Under the pieces are notes generated by a model. That model searched no databases and had not been told where the DNA came from. It saw only the letters and a program-made list of their open reading frames with translations. This document shows, piece after piece, positions 15,395 to 24,588 of a DNA stretch of 64,000 nucleotides. The translations under genes were made by a program, and so were the position numbers. The stretch is from Flavobacterium sp. N502540 (GTDB lineage Bacteria; Bacteroidota; Bacteroidia; Flavobacteriales; Flavobacteriaceae). Position 1 is the first letter of the stretch; each line of letters opens with the position of its first letter. Location: the NCBI RefSeq assembly GCF_025947365.1, contig NZ_CP110012.1, positions 3,782,001 through 3,846,000 on the forward strand, written 5' to 3'.

Positions 15395-16252
15395 TTATAG
15401 AATTGGTTTTCTCATTGATGTTTTGCCGTGAGAAGGTTTACCTGTTTTGTGACAAAAATTTTCCGGATAGTTTTCATTTCCAAAAGATGCCCAGCTTCTA
15501 TATGCTTGATACGAAAATGGCTTTTTCATATTAAACGTTATTTGTTCTCCTGTTCTAATACAAAATCCATTTGTTGGATTTTCAATTTCTTCTCTTTTTG
15601 GTCTTGATTTTGATTCTGCCCCTAATTCCAATTCAAAAGGAAAATCATTTAATGTTGTAATATCACGTAATTTATTTCTATTGGGTGAAGAGTAAAATTT
15701 ATCAGTTGTATCGTGCAGTACATCTGATTTTATATAGTTTTTACCAAGTAGTGAACTTAATAATTTCTTTTCATATACTGGTCGTTTTATGTAGATAGCT
15801 TCGCTTTTTTCTGCAAGGTCATAACAGGCTTGATAAGCTTCATCGTCTGCATTTTTTGTGAATTTACTTAAAATGCTAGTTTCAGAATAGACTCCAAATT
15901 CGACATTATTTTTGAAAGAGTAGTCATATAAGTTCATAGAAGTTAAGACTCCTTTTTTTTCATTTCCATAATATTTTGCGTGTAGATTTGGAACATAAAC
16001 TATGCTGATGTTCAAGAATTTTCTAAAATAATCAAAATCATTTTTGCTTAAACTTCTGTTGATTTCTCGTTCGTTTTTTCCAAAAACAATTAATATGTGG
16101 AGGTTTGGATTATTAAGATGATTATCAAAGAGTCTTATAAAATAGTCATCTAGTTTTATAAATGGGGAAACAATTAAAAGGTTTTGTTCTGCTTCCCAAA
16201 TTATTTCATAAATTGCATTTTCAAGATTTTTTCCCGTAATAAATTTTCCCAT
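15395..16252 (-). CDS. Phospholipase-D-like protein with degenerate C-terminal zinc-ribbon
   Basis: The 285-residue protein has an N-terminal PLD-like fold (LLIVSPFIKLDDYFIRLF) and one HKD-type motif, HAKYYGN, followed by TSMNLYDYS. Glu replaces the usual Asp of HxKxxxxD. The last 60 residues (GFCIRTGEQITFNMKKPFSY, then WASFGNENYPENFCHKTGKP) follow a ribbon domain found on some PLD-like proteins, where CxxC pairs bind zinc; here CIRTG and CHKTG keep only the first cysteine of each pair. It probably acts on nucleic acid, but substrate and activity are unknown. No partner gene is adjacent. Confidence 0.75.
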   Translation of the reverse strand: MGKFITGKNLENAIYEIIWEAEQNLLIVSPFIKLDDYFIRLFDNHLNNPNLHILIVFGKNEREINRSLSKNDFDYFRKFLNISIVYVPNLHAKYYGNEKKGVLTSMNLYDYSFKNNVEFGVYSETSILSKFTKNADDEAYQACYDLAEKSEAIYIKRPVYEKKLLSSLLGKNYIKSDVLHDTTDKFYSSPNRNKLRDITTLNDFPFELELGAESKSRPKREEIENPTNGFCIRTGEQITFNMKKPFSYQAYRSWASFGNENYPENFCHKTGKPSHGKTSMRKPIL

Positions 16253-17195
16253 TTAATTAAATTGTTTTTTGCAGGTTGACATTGAAATTACCCTCTGTTC
16301 AGATAGCCTAAAGTGAGCTAGTATGAATGATAAAAATCAGTTTTTACTGATTGTAAAAATAGGATTTTTATTTCATAAATAATTAACGATATTTTTTATT
16401 TGATCGATACCTTTTGTGCAGGCAATGGTATGGATTTGTGCAGTCATGTTTTGCTATAAGCCATCTCTTTGGGGTTGTTTTACTAGGTATTTTCGGGCAG
16501 TAATTTCGATGCTGGGGGGCAGGGAGTTTATTTAAATGAAATAGACTATTAAATAGTTATTTATTTAGTTAGTTGCTTTTCTTTTTCTAATTTGTGTTTT
16601 TTCTTTTCCTGAAATAAACCAATTTCTGGCATCAATTGAAAAACAAATAATATTTGAGACGTAGAATGTTATAATAGTAATACAGTTTCGAACCTAATCT
16701 TCTTAGGGCTTTAATTAACTGATTTTTTTAATTGTTCAAAATAGATTGTGCCATGATTTTGCCATAAAACCCAGAGTACGATTATTTACTATCTTTCATT
16801 TTAATAATGTTTAGAATATATTTTTTGTAACATTATCAGTAGGGAGTTTTTAATTTTAAAAATAGATTTTGCTAATTTAGATTTTTTTAGTTTGATTTTG
16901 ACCGGTGAATGAGGAGTTGGTAGGAGTGGTTGTTTTATTTGAATGGGCGTTTTTTTTGTCGTCATTTGATTTCAAATGATTGAATGAAATTTACATGATG
17001 ACAGGGTCTGAGTTCTGTATTTTCTATCAAAGCAAAAGCTTCAAAGAGATCTCTGAAACTTTTTTCGTTTTCTAGCTTTTCGCGTACGACCTACATCTTT
17101 TTGGTATGAATTGATACTTTTTATATTACAATAAGGCTATGGTTATAAGTTTTTTGTCTATGATGCCGTAATGTTTTGTTAATACAAATGAAGGG
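16253..17195. other. Gene-poor stretch with repeat copy B and a possible broken ORF
   Basis: This 940-bp AT-rich stretch holds no convincing intact gene. It contains repeat copy B (16648-16697), a perfect palindrome TCATTTGA/TCAAATGA at 16962-16979, and a minus-strand reading frame at 16962-17096 (EKSFRDLFEAFALIENTEL). That frame looks coding but has TAG as its second codon (17091-17093), like the cold-shock gene at 1077. It may be the end of a degraded gene. Confidence 0.35.
16648..16697. repeat. Degenerate intergenic repeat, copy B
   Basis: This is the partner of copy A at 15092-15180: TAATATTTGAGA, TAGAATG and GTAATACAGTTTCGAAcCTAA occur in the same order but with shorter spacing. It lies in a gene-free region beside IS3 scraps, which fits mobile-element debris. 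Confidence 0.4.
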
Positions 17196-17681
17196 CTATT
17201 TAATAGTTTTGAGCAGATGATTTTCTAAGCCCAGCATTAATTGATGTACCAGTATATTATGGCTGGCTAAATAATTGTCATGATATATGATATTGTTTTT
17301 AACAGCATCAAAAATTACGACATAATCCTGTACATCAACTCTTACATCATTGACCCTGTAACGCATTTTGTAATATAATACATATCCTTTTATACTTTTA
17401 TCCAAAGCTATTCTTTTGAGCTCAGGTTTTATACGGAGATCTACGTAATAGGTAGTGCCTTTATATGTCCCTTCAGACTGCCTTAGACTGCGTTGAGCAA
17501 TTTCAGACCTTGTTATAGAATCAACCTCTTTCATTGAAATAATTTCCATATCATTGGGATAAGGTGACTCTGTTTTCATAAGTTTCAATACTGAATCAAG
17601 AACCTTTAATCGCATAGAAGCTCTGTTTTCTTTGTTGTCTTGAATTTTATTGGATTGAGTCGGCCTAAAATAGGTTGACAA
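17196..17681 (-). CDS. Hypothetical protein, 5' end probably replaced by an IS3 junction
   Basis: The frame encodes up to 161 residues from a TTG, or 139 from the ATG at 17615 (SMRLKVLDSVLKLMKTE). The body looks like an alpha/beta fold (GTTYYVDLRIKPELKRIALD, then GYVLYYKMRYRVNDVRVDVQ). No signal peptide remains. The upstream end overlaps the truncated IS3 gene at 17665, so the original N-terminus, perhaps with an export signal, may be lost. I do not recognise the family. Confidence 0.45.
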   Translation of the reverse strand: MSTYFRPTQSNKIQDNKENRASMRLKVLDSVLKLMKTESPYPNDMEIISMKEVDSITRSEIAQRSLRQSEGTYKGTTYYVDLRIKPELKRIALDKSIKGYVLYYKMRYRVNDVRVDVQDYVVIFDAVKNNIIYHDNYLASHNILVHQLMLGLENHLLKTIK

Positions 17682-18120
17682 GTTTTACAATATTAATTAA
17701 AACTAGTAAAGTTCTCTTTGCTGATTTTCTGTTGTCCCAATAATAGTAACTGATCTTGCTTACTTCAAGTATTTGGCAGGTGTTTGCAATTGGGTAGTGG
17801 TCTCTATGCTGTTTTATGAATTTAAATTTAGTAATTGTATCACCGGATAGAATGTGGGCGGCTTTCCTTAGGATATCTCTTTCCATTTGGACTTTTGTAA
17901 GCTCTTTTCTCAGAATTTTTAATTGAAGAAGCCTGTTTGGTGCTGCTTGTTTTTTCTTCTTGCCAAGTATTCCATCTTGAAGTTGGACTTTCCATCGTCT
18001 GATATTCTCTGGACTTGTATTTACTTCTTTAGCTGCCCGTATGATGCTGTAATACCTGTTGCTGAGTTCTACTACCTTTAGCTTAAATTCTAATGTATAC
18101 TTTTGCTTTGGTTTTTCCAT
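17665..18120 (-). pseudogene. IS3-family orfA with truncated orfB
   Basis: The first about 95 residues are an IS3-type OrfA HTH with leucine-zipper-like segment (YTLEFKLKVVELSNRYYSII, then NIRRWKVQLQDG and KVQMERDILRKAAHILSG). In the same frame follow FIKQHRDHYPIANTCQILEV and SKISYYYWDNRKSA, the start of OrfB. The sequence then ends in unrelated codons, with the DDE domain missing. OrfA and OrfB are normally joined by frameshifting; here they are in one frame. The outer end may lie near 18180 (TTGGAGTTCATACC on the minus strand). Confidence 0.8.
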
Positions 18121-18568
18121 TTCTTTTGTTTTATAACCAATGGTCTTGAGTTTCTGTGCCCATTTTATGGTATGAACTCCAATATATAGCTATTTTGAAT
18201 TTACAAACAAATAGCAGAGAAAAAGTTAAGCTAGATTTTTGTAATTAGTTTATTTATTAAACTCTTCAATAGTTTTAAAAATTAAAAATTCCTTTTGATA
18301 AATTCGAAAAATTGAGAACGTTGTTTTTTTACGACAAAATAGAGGTAATTCCACATTTATTATTTGTTTGTCCAACTGCTATAAAATCAATTTCATGCTT
18401 AGTTTTTTATACTCTATGGCAGAAAAAAAGTTGCCTGTAACATTTTATTACAGATCTACGGGAGTGTGATTTAAATTTGATACATAAACTATTAAAAAAT
18501 AATATAAAAAAATGTTATTGATGTTAAAAAGCTGATTATTCTAAAATTTAAAAAACAAAACTAAAACT
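18121..18568 (+). promoter_or_regulatory. Upstream region of the vioB-like/ebo operon
   Basis: This 448-bp AT-rich stretch has no convincing ORF. The first about 60 bp are the IS3 end. A TAAATTTG matching TAnnTTTG lies at 18472-18479, 90 nt before the first operon gene. A TTG at 18431 is too far upstream for a standard -33, so the promoter call is weak. The sequence between 18480 and 18568 is nearly all A/T, as is common in flavobacterial leaders. Confidence 0.35.
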
Positions 18569-20326
18569 ATGTCCTATTTAAACGTCCCGCGTCTTACATT
18601 TTCTGGTCAGTTTCAGGCCGATCCTTCGACTGTAAATAATGATCCCACACATTTTAACAATGAAACATTTGAGCCAAAATATCAAAATTACGGTCCGGGC
18701 CAGGAAAATGGTTGGTGGAATCCGGATGGTACCGGAAACTGGCGATTTCTAGGCTGTAAAATTACGAGTGTTACCTATCAGGACGGAACGAGTACGGATA
18801 ATCCACTTTTAGATCCTATTATTGGTATGTCTGTCATGGATACCGATGCACGTACCGCAGGAAAAATTGTAGATTTAGATAGTCAGCAACAAATGGTTTC
18901 TCAACTTTGGGGGTTTGTGGTACGAATTGTAAATAATGAGGGTAATACACTGGTGAAAGGTGATTATGAGATGGCACCATTTAGCAATATTTGGTTTTCA
19001 AGATCGGTTGATTTACGAGGTAGTTCAGGAGCAGGGGCAACCTATCAGTCTGTTATAAAGAATATTGATTGGAATTTTAAAATATCTAACTCAAGATATC
19101 TTAACGAATTAAAAGCGGTAAGTGCTAAGCAATTATCTATACATTTTTCGGTGGATAGATTTAATGGAGATCACACCTCAGACCAATTTACTTTAGGCAG
19201 AATAGCTGGCTCAATAGGACCTTCAAATAATAGAGAACCTAAACATTTTGTATTGGGAAGACAATTATTTCCAAATCCACTTCCTCAATATTTACCGCAG
19301 GGACAAAGACAAAAATATAATTATGCTACCGCATTAGTCGATGAGAAATTAAAACAAGTTGTACTTGATTTTGGTAATGCGCTACAATTTAATGCAGAAG
19401 GGGTCAATACAAGTGAAAATTTACACCTTGTTATCAATACCAATACAGGGATATCAGTCATTGGACAAATAAATTATTCAGGTTTGGATTGGTATATGAA
19501 TACATCAGGAATTTTTACTTTTCCACTTTCAGACGAACAGCTGGATCTTTGTAACCAATACCCATTGGCAATTGTTACAAATATGACAGACAGTATCAAT
19601 GATGTTTTTAGTTTAAAAAAATCTAAGACGGGGATATTAATTTATACAGAGTCTATTGATTATGTAGGTGCTGATCAATTTGTATTTCGATTAGATCCTG
19701 AAGATAAGTGTAAAATTAATTTTTACGCAACTCATCTTGGAAAAGCACTTCCAAATGCAATCATTCAGGCACAAGATAATACACAAAATTTACTGGGTTC
19801 GCCACCACCGCCAGTGGTACCTGCAGTTGGTACTCCTCCAATACCTTATTTCTCAGGAAATAAACCCGCTGAAGTTACAACAGATGCAAATGGTAAAGCT
19901 GTACTTAGGTTTACAGCTCCCGATCCCGGAAATCCGAGAGTATACATTGATGGACAAATTTATGCTATCAGCTATAATCTGAGCACACAAAGTTTTGACG
20001 ATTGTAATCAGTCTAATTTTATTAGTCTTTTGATTTTTTCAGGTGCTCCAACCCCAAAAATAATTCCTGACTGGGACAACTTTATTCAGCCCATCATGCA
20101 GCAATATGCCAATTTGTATCCGTTGATGTCAAAAGGAATTTTTAATCTGGCAGATAAAACGGTGGTTGATAAAAATGCGCAAATATTGCATTTAGTTTTT
20201 AGTAAAGATCTTGATGATCCTAATTATATGCCTGCAACAAGAGATCTTTCTAAATATAAAAAGACGGTTATTTTGAACTATTTACAAGATGTCATCGATA
20301 AAACTGCAACAGCAAATAAAGCATAG
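18569..20326 (+). CDS. VioB N-terminal-region homologue (without ferritin-like domain)
   Basis: The 585-residue protein resembles the N-terminal about 600 residues of VioB, the iminophenyl-pyruvate dimer synthase of violacein synthesis. The start MSYLNVPRLTFSGQFQADPS parallels VioB MSILDFPRIHFRG. The end YANLYPLMSKGIFNLADK (about residues 513-530) then NYMPATRDLSKYKK parallels VioB VYPFMSDKVFSLADR and YYMPSTRELSAPK. VioB continues into a ferritin-like domain; here the protein stops and that domain is the next gene, 24 nt downstream. The chemistry is inferred only. There is no signal peptide, so it is cytoplasmic. A proline-rich linker lies at about residues 410-427. Confidence 0.75.
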   Translation: MSYLNVPRLTFSGQFQADPSTVNNDPTHFNNETFEPKYQNYGPGQENGWWNPDGTGNWRFLGCKITSVTYQDGTSTDNPLLDPIIGMSVMDTDARTAGKIVDLDSQQQMVSQLWGFVVRIVNNEGNTLVKGDYEMAPFSNIWFSRSVDLRGSSGAGATYQSVIKNIDWNFKISNSRYLNELKAVSAKQLSIHFSVDRFNGDHTSDQFTLGRIAGSIGPSNNREPKHFVLGRQLFPNPLPQYLPQGQRQKYNYATALVDEKLKQVVLDFGNALQFNAEGVNTSENLHLVINTNTGISVIGQINYSGLDWYMNTSGIFTFPLSDEQLDLCNQYPLAIVTNMTDSINDVFSLKKSKTGILIYTESIDYVGADQFVFRLDPEDKCKINFYATHLGKALPNAIIQAQDNTQNLLGSPPPPVVPAVGTPPIPYFSGNKPAEVTTDANGKAVLRFTAPDPGNPRVYIDGQIYAISYNLSTQSFDDCNQSNFISLLIFSGAPTPKIIPDWDNFIQPIMQQYANLYPLMSKGIFNLADKTVVDKNAQILHLVFSKDLDDPNYMPATRDLSKYKKTVILNYLQDVIDKTATANKA

Positions 20327-20350
20327 TATTCATAAAATAAAAATCTGATT

Positions 20351-21400
20351 ATGATATTCTTAAAAACGATAAAAATTGAGACTCTCTCCGATCTAAAAAA
20401 TGCGCTGCAAACTGCCATTGAGTTAGAACATTCCACAATTCCGCCCTACTTAACAGCAAATTTTACGCTATTTGAGACCGGTAATGATCAAATATCAAAC
20501 CTGATAGGTTCTGTAGTTCGTGAAGAAATGCTACATTTATCTATAGCCTGCAATATATTGAATGCTGTAGGAGGAAGTCCGGTTATTAATAAACCTGGTT
20601 TTATACCACTATACCCGGGGCCTTTACCAGGCTCTGTAGTTGATGGATTACAGGTGCCGCTCAAAAAGTTTTCTTTAGATCTTGTGAAAGATGTTTTTAT
20701 GTCAATTGAAGAGCCAGAAGATCCAATTGATATCCATAATCGTTTGATGGTCTCTAATGTAATTACCATAGGAGTGTTTTATACCAGAATAAAAGAAATA
20801 ATAGTAGAACTTGAAGCTGCTGCAAAAGCGGAAGGAAAAACAATATTTGTTGGAAATCCAAACTATCAAATGACCTTTGAAAAATTTTATGATGCATCTT
20901 TATTATTCCCTATTGTCGATGAGGCAACTGCTTTAAGAGGTATAGATATCATTATTGATCAGGGTGAAGGAACAACAACAGATCCATTTGTAAGTTCTGC
21001 AGACGATGGAAATGTTCCTGAACTGGCGCACTACTACCGTTTTGAAGAAATTTATAAGGGTAAAACAATACAGGCAGACCCTGAGGGAGGGTATATGTTT
21101 GGGGATCCATTAATTCCGTTTAATCCTGAATTAGTACCAAATATGTGGCCAAATCCTAAAATGAATGATTATCCAAAGGATTCTCAGGCTTATATTAATA
21201 GTAAGTTCTTTAATTACAACTACACTTCTTTGCTTAATAGTTTGCATGAAACTTTTAATGGAGAACCAGAGAAGATTAGTACCGCAATGGGGGTAATGTA
21301 TTCTTTGCGATTATATGCTCTTAAGTTGCTGGCGATTCCCGATCCTAATCACCCTGGTTTTGTAGCGGGGCCTAGTTTTGAATATGTTGTTGGGGAATAA
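20351..21400 (+). CDS. Ferritin-like protein, VioB C-terminal-domain type
   Basis: The 349-residue protein belongs to the ferritin-like family found at the C-terminus of VioB. Helix 1 has AIELEHSTIPPYL (Glu24, Glu26, His27), helix 2 has VVREEMLHLSIACNIL (Glu58, Glu59, His62), and a later segment has IDIIIDQGEG followed by ELAHYYRFEEIYKG. VioB has the same order: DQGEG, then a His-Phe pair. Conserved Glu/His residues suggest a metal site. It sits between the VioB N-terminal homologue and a VOC protein, so together they could form a split VioB-like enzyme that couples or oxidises an imine or other substrate. Stand-alone members also occur in other bacteria. Confidence 0.82.
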   Translation: MIFLKTIKIETLSDLKNALQTAIELEHSTIPPYLTANFTLFETGNDQISNLIGSVVREEMLHLSIACNILNAVGGSPVINKPGFIPLYPGPLPGSVVDGLQVPLKKFSLDLVKDVFMSIEEPEDPIDIHNRLMVSNVITIGVFYTRIKEIIVELEAAAKAEGKTIFVGNPNYQMTFEKFYDASLLFPIVDEATALRGIDIIIDQGEGTTTDPFVSSADDGNVPELAHYYRFEEIYKGKTIQADPEGGYMFGDPLIPFNPELVPNMWPNPKMNDYPKDSQAYINSKFFNYNYTSLLNSLHETFNGEPEKISTAMGVMYSLRLYALKLLAIPDPNHPGFVAGPSFEYVVGE

Positions 21401-21426
21401 TGTGTTGATTTAAAAGTAAAAAAGAA

Positions 21427-21864
21427 ATGAAATTTAAGTCAAAAACAGTAGTGATAAAAGTATCAGTCAGTGATATTCTTAAATCTAAAAAATTCTATGA
21501 GGAAATCCTTGATTTTAAAACAGATGGTAGATATACGCTCAACTCTGATGGGAATTTTGGCACAGAATCCTTTATACAACTGTATTTAGAGCATAAGAAC
21601 AAAGATGGTTTTATGCTGGGATTATACAAAGATATTGACACTCCTTTTTACCCACTACCGGAAACAGGAACAGTTCCGAGCTTTATTGTAAAGGATATTC
21701 AGGCAACGCTTGATTATTTTAGAGTCAATGGAGTGGTGATCGATGAAATAGACGGTGTTGTAATCAATTCTAATACTTCAGATGACGGGTATGAAGATCG
21801 TTTTTTCTTTTTTAGAGATCCGGATAATAATTCACTGGTTGTCAGGGAAAACATTTTAAAGTAA
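21427..21864 (+). CDS. VOC-superfamily (glyoxalase/bleomycin-resistance-like) protein
   Basis: The 145-residue protein has the two beta-alpha-beta-beta-beta modules of the vicinal-oxygen-chelate fold: KVSVSDILKSKKFYEEILDF at the start and VKDIQATLDYFRVNGVVIDE in the middle, ending FFFRDPDNNSLVVRE. VOC proteins may be dioxygenases, isomerases or binding proteins, and the metal ligands cannot be assigned with confidence. It is encoded 26 nt after the ferritin-like gene and 23 nt before eboA. Its place in the operon suggests it acts on, or protects against, the pathway's metabolite. Confidence 0.82.
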   Translation: MKFKSKTVVIKVSVSDILKSKKFYEEILDFKTDGRYTLNSDGNFGTESFIQLYLEHKNKDGFMLGLYKDIDTPFYPLPETGTVPSFIVKDIQATLDYFRVNGVVIDEIDGVVINSNTSDDGYEDRFFFFRDPDNNSLVVRENILK

Positions 21865-21887
21865 CTGAGCCTAAAAAGATTTATAAA

Positions 21888-22763
21888 ATGAAAACGGATA
21901 GGACAGCAACAGCAATAAGAATTAATTCAGCAGAAATAATACGAACTCTAATTCGACAGAAACTTTCAGAAGCTGAATCAGATTGGATGGAAAGCCATAT
22001 CTGGTTTGAGAACAACACACAGTTTTTTCAGACTTTTGGTTTAGTTACCAGGAAAATTTCGCCAATAATTCCAAAATGGACCTTGCAGGAAACTATTTTG
22101 CTGGAAGAATTGTATCCCGGCTTTACAACAGCTAATTGGGATCTGCAGCAGCTTTGCCGTAGTTTGTTAATGATGCACCTTCCAGAGCATCAAAATATTG
22201 AAACAATAAAGAACCTGGCAGAAATGGCAGACATAAAAGAGTTAGTCAGTTTGTATAAGGGACTTTTTTTCTTAAAAAATGCAAAGGAATTTATTTTGAC
22301 AATTCAGGAAGGAATCAGAACCAATATGGTTGCAGTGTTTGATGCTATAGCCTTAGGGAATCCTTTTGCAGCAAAATACCTGCCGGTTGATGCATGGAAT
22401 CAGTTGGTGCTGAAAGCCCTTTTTATGGGGCGTCCATTGTATCAAATTATTGACTTAGAACTACGTAAAAATGAAAAGCTGGCCTTAATTATACACGATT
22501 ATATTCACGAACGCTGGTCGGCAGGACGATTAGTATCACCGGAAATTTGGAGATTGACAGCCGGTTTTGTAAACCGGGAAATAGCAGACGATCTGACAAA
22601 AGCAATAGGAACCGGAGAGTTATTGACCCAAGTGGCTGCGGTAAAAGTGCTGAAAGAGAGTACTTTTTTTAAAGAAAATGAAATTTCTGAAGAGGTATTA
22701 TCTCAAAGCACGGCAACATGGGATGAAATAGGAACCCAATATTATTCACTATTAAAAATTTAG
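21888..22763 (+). CDS. eboA: EboA-domain protein
   Basis: The 291-residue, mostly helical protein lies at the first position of a conserved ebo gene order. It has conserved-looking segments FMGRPLYQIIDLELRKNEKL and DYIHERWSAGRLVSPEIWRL. EboA is an uncharacterised protein found only with the other ebo genes, which in Nostoc punctiforme are needed to move the scytonemin monomer to the periplasm. The next gene starts 3 nt after the stop, so translation is coupled. Identification rests mainly on gene order and on the sequence style of EboA. Confidence 0.85.
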   Translation: MKTDRTATAIRINSAEIIRTLIRQKLSEAESDWMESHIWFENNTQFFQTFGLVTRKISPIIPKWTLQETILLEELYPGFTTANWDLQQLCRSLLMMHLPEHQNIETIKNLAEMADIKELVSLYKGLFFLKNAKEFILTIQEGIRTNMVAVFDAIALGNPFAAKYLPVDAWNQLVLKALFMGRPLYQIIDLELRKNEKLALIIHDYIHERWSAGRLVSPEIWRLTAGFVNREIADDLTKAIGTGELLTQVAAVKVLKESTFFKENEISEEVLSQSTATWDEIGTQYYSLLKI

Positions 22764-22766
22764 TAC

Positions 22767-23675
22767 ATGTATTACATTGACCCACATATTCACATGGTAT
22801 CCAGAACAACAGATGATTACCAGGCAATGCGTGCTGCAGGTATTGTAGCTGTTATTGAACCGGCATTTTGGCTTGGCCAGGCACGAACAGAAGCTTCTTC
22901 TTTTAAGGATTATTTCAGCACCTTGGTGGGGTGGGAAAGATTCAGAGCTTCACAATTCGGAATTAAGCATTATTGTACTATAGGGCTAAACTCTAAAGAA
23001 GCCAACAATGAAGCTCTGGCAGAAAAAGTGATGGATTTATTACCGTTGTTTGCAGCAAAAGAAGGAGTAGTGGCAATTGGAGAAATTGGTTATGACGATC
23101 AGACTCCGGCCGAAGATAAATATTTCAGACTACAGATCGATTTGGCTTTGAAATTTAATTTGCCGATAATGGTTCATACCCCGCATCGGGATAAAAAAAA
23201 TGGAACCATCAGAAGTATGGATGTGCTGGAAGAACATGGAGTGGCTCCTCATATGGTGGTAATCGACCACAATAACGAAGAAACAGCCAAACAGGTTTTA
23301 GATCGCGGATATTGGGCTGCTTTTACCATTTATCCCAATACCAAAATGGGGAATGAACGGATGGTAGAGGTTGTAAAGCAGTACGGATCTGAACGTATTA
23401 TTGTAGACAGTTCTGCCGATTGGGGAGTAAGTGATCCTTTATCTGTTCCTAAAACGGCAGCTTTAATGCTTGAAAGAGGAATTGCTAAAGAGGATGTTCA
23501 TCTAACCTGCTATAAAAATGCCTTAACGGCTTATTCTCAAAGCGGGCAAATGAATGAAGAAGACTGGAAAAATGAAATCACCATCACTCAGGATTCTTTA
23601 TTTGAAGGAAGCAGTGTGCTCAGAGGACAGGAATCTAAAGAAATTGTATATCCAAAAATCATTATAGAAAACTAG
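22767..23675 (+). CDS. eboB: EboB, TatD-family metal-dependent hydrolase
   Basis: The 302-residue TIM-barrel hydrolase begins MYYIDPHIHMVSRTTDDYQA, where HxH is the metal-binding start of TatD-like enzymes. It continues with VVAIGEIGYDDQTPAEDKY (Glu ligand), PIMVHTPHRDKK (His), MVVIDHNNEE (His) and IIVDSSADWGVSDPLSVPKT (Asp). All expected ligands are visible. In ebo clusters it acts on an unknown small molecule. It is encoded 3 nt after eboA, and eboC begins at the base after its stop. Confidence 0.93.
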   Translation: MYYIDPHIHMVSRTTDDYQAMRAAGIVAVIEPAFWLGQARTEASSFKDYFSTLVGWERFRASQFGIKHYCTIGLNSKEANNEALAEKVMDLLPLFAAKEGVVAIGEIGYDDQTPAEDKYFRLQIDLALKFNLPIMVHTPHRDKKNGTIRSMDVLEEHGVAPHMVVIDHNNEETAKQVLDRGYWAAFTIYPNTKMGNERMVEVVKQYGSERIIVDSSADWGVSDPLSVPKTAALMLERGIAKEDVHLTCYKNALTAYSQSGQMNEEDWKNEITITQDSLFEGSSVLRGQESKEIVYPKIIIEN

Positions 23676-24572
23676 ATGTCAGGTAAGTTATTCTATTTAG
23701 TAACCTTAGTGCGTCCCGCAAATATTGTTACGGCAGTGACTGATATTCTTGCGGGGATTGCTGTTTCCGGGCTTTTAGTTTTGAATGGCAACAATGAGAA
23801 TGGGATACAGAATGTGTTGCTGCTCGTGCTTTCTACAATTGGCTTGTATGGAGGGGGTATTGTATTTAATGATATTTTCGATTTGGAAGCAGATACCATA
23901 AATCGGCCGGAAAGAGTACTCCCACGTGGGCTGGTGAGCAAAGATGAAGCTATTTTACTGGGCAGTTTTATGTTACTGGCAGGAATCGGATTTGCTTTTA
24001 CGGTATCAGTTCTCAGTGGTATGCTGGCAGCGGTAATTGGTGTATTGGCTCTTACTTATGATAAAATAAGTAAACATTATTCCATTGCAGGTCCATTAAA
24101 CATGGGACTTTGTCGGGGAGGAAATTTGCTTTTAGGGATGAGCATCAATAATGACGCCGTTTTTACTTATTGGTACATTGGCATTATTCCTATTTTATTT
24201 ATTGCAGCCATCACACTTACGGCTAAAAAAGAAGCTTCGGGAAATAATAAGTCCGCTATACTGACTGCTCTGCTACTCGATGCAATAGTAGTTGTTCTGT
24301 TTATTTTTATAGGATACAAGCTTGAATTTAGATTTTGGCAGCTCCTGCCTTTTCTTCTTTTTTGGTACGGAATTAATTTTTTTGCAAAATACAAAGCTTT
24401 CCTTTACAATCAGCCGGTTGCGATACAAAAGGCGGTAAAAACAGGGGTATTATCCCTAATTCCTCTTAATGCAAGTTATGTAGCAGGTTCGGCAGGACTG
24501 GTATACGCATTGTTTGTACTGGCCTTGTTGCCAATATCGATTTTATTATCTAAAAAGTTTGCCGTAACCTGA
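23676..24572 (+). CDS. eboC: EboC, UbiA-family prenyltransferase-like membrane protein
   Basis: The 298-residue polytopic protein has the first UbiA aspartate-rich motif NDIFDLEADTINRPERVLPR (about residues 66-85) and a second one in TYDKISKHYS. It has about nine hydrophobic segments spread over its length. UbiA enzymes transfer isoprenoid chains to aromatic or other acceptors within the inner membrane; EboC's acceptor is unknown. It is the only integral membrane protein in the cluster, so it probably anchors or performs the membrane step. It is encoded directly after eboB with no gap. Confidence 0.93.
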   Translation: MSGKLFYLVTLVRPANIVTAVTDILAGIAVSGLLVLNGNNENGIQNVLLLVLSTIGLYGGGIVFNDIFDLEADTINRPERVLPRGLVSKDEAILLGSFMLLAGIGFAFTVSVLSGMLAAVIGVLALTYDKISKHYSIAGPLNMGLCRGGNLLLGMSINNDAVFTYWYIGIIPILFIAAITLTAKKEASGNNKSAILTALLLDAIVVVLFIFIGYKLEFRFWQLLPFLLFWYGINFFAKYKAFLYNQPVAIQKAVKTGVLSLIPLNASYVAGSAGLVYALFVLALLPISILLSKKFAVT

Positions 24573-24588
24573 TTTATACTTTATCAAA

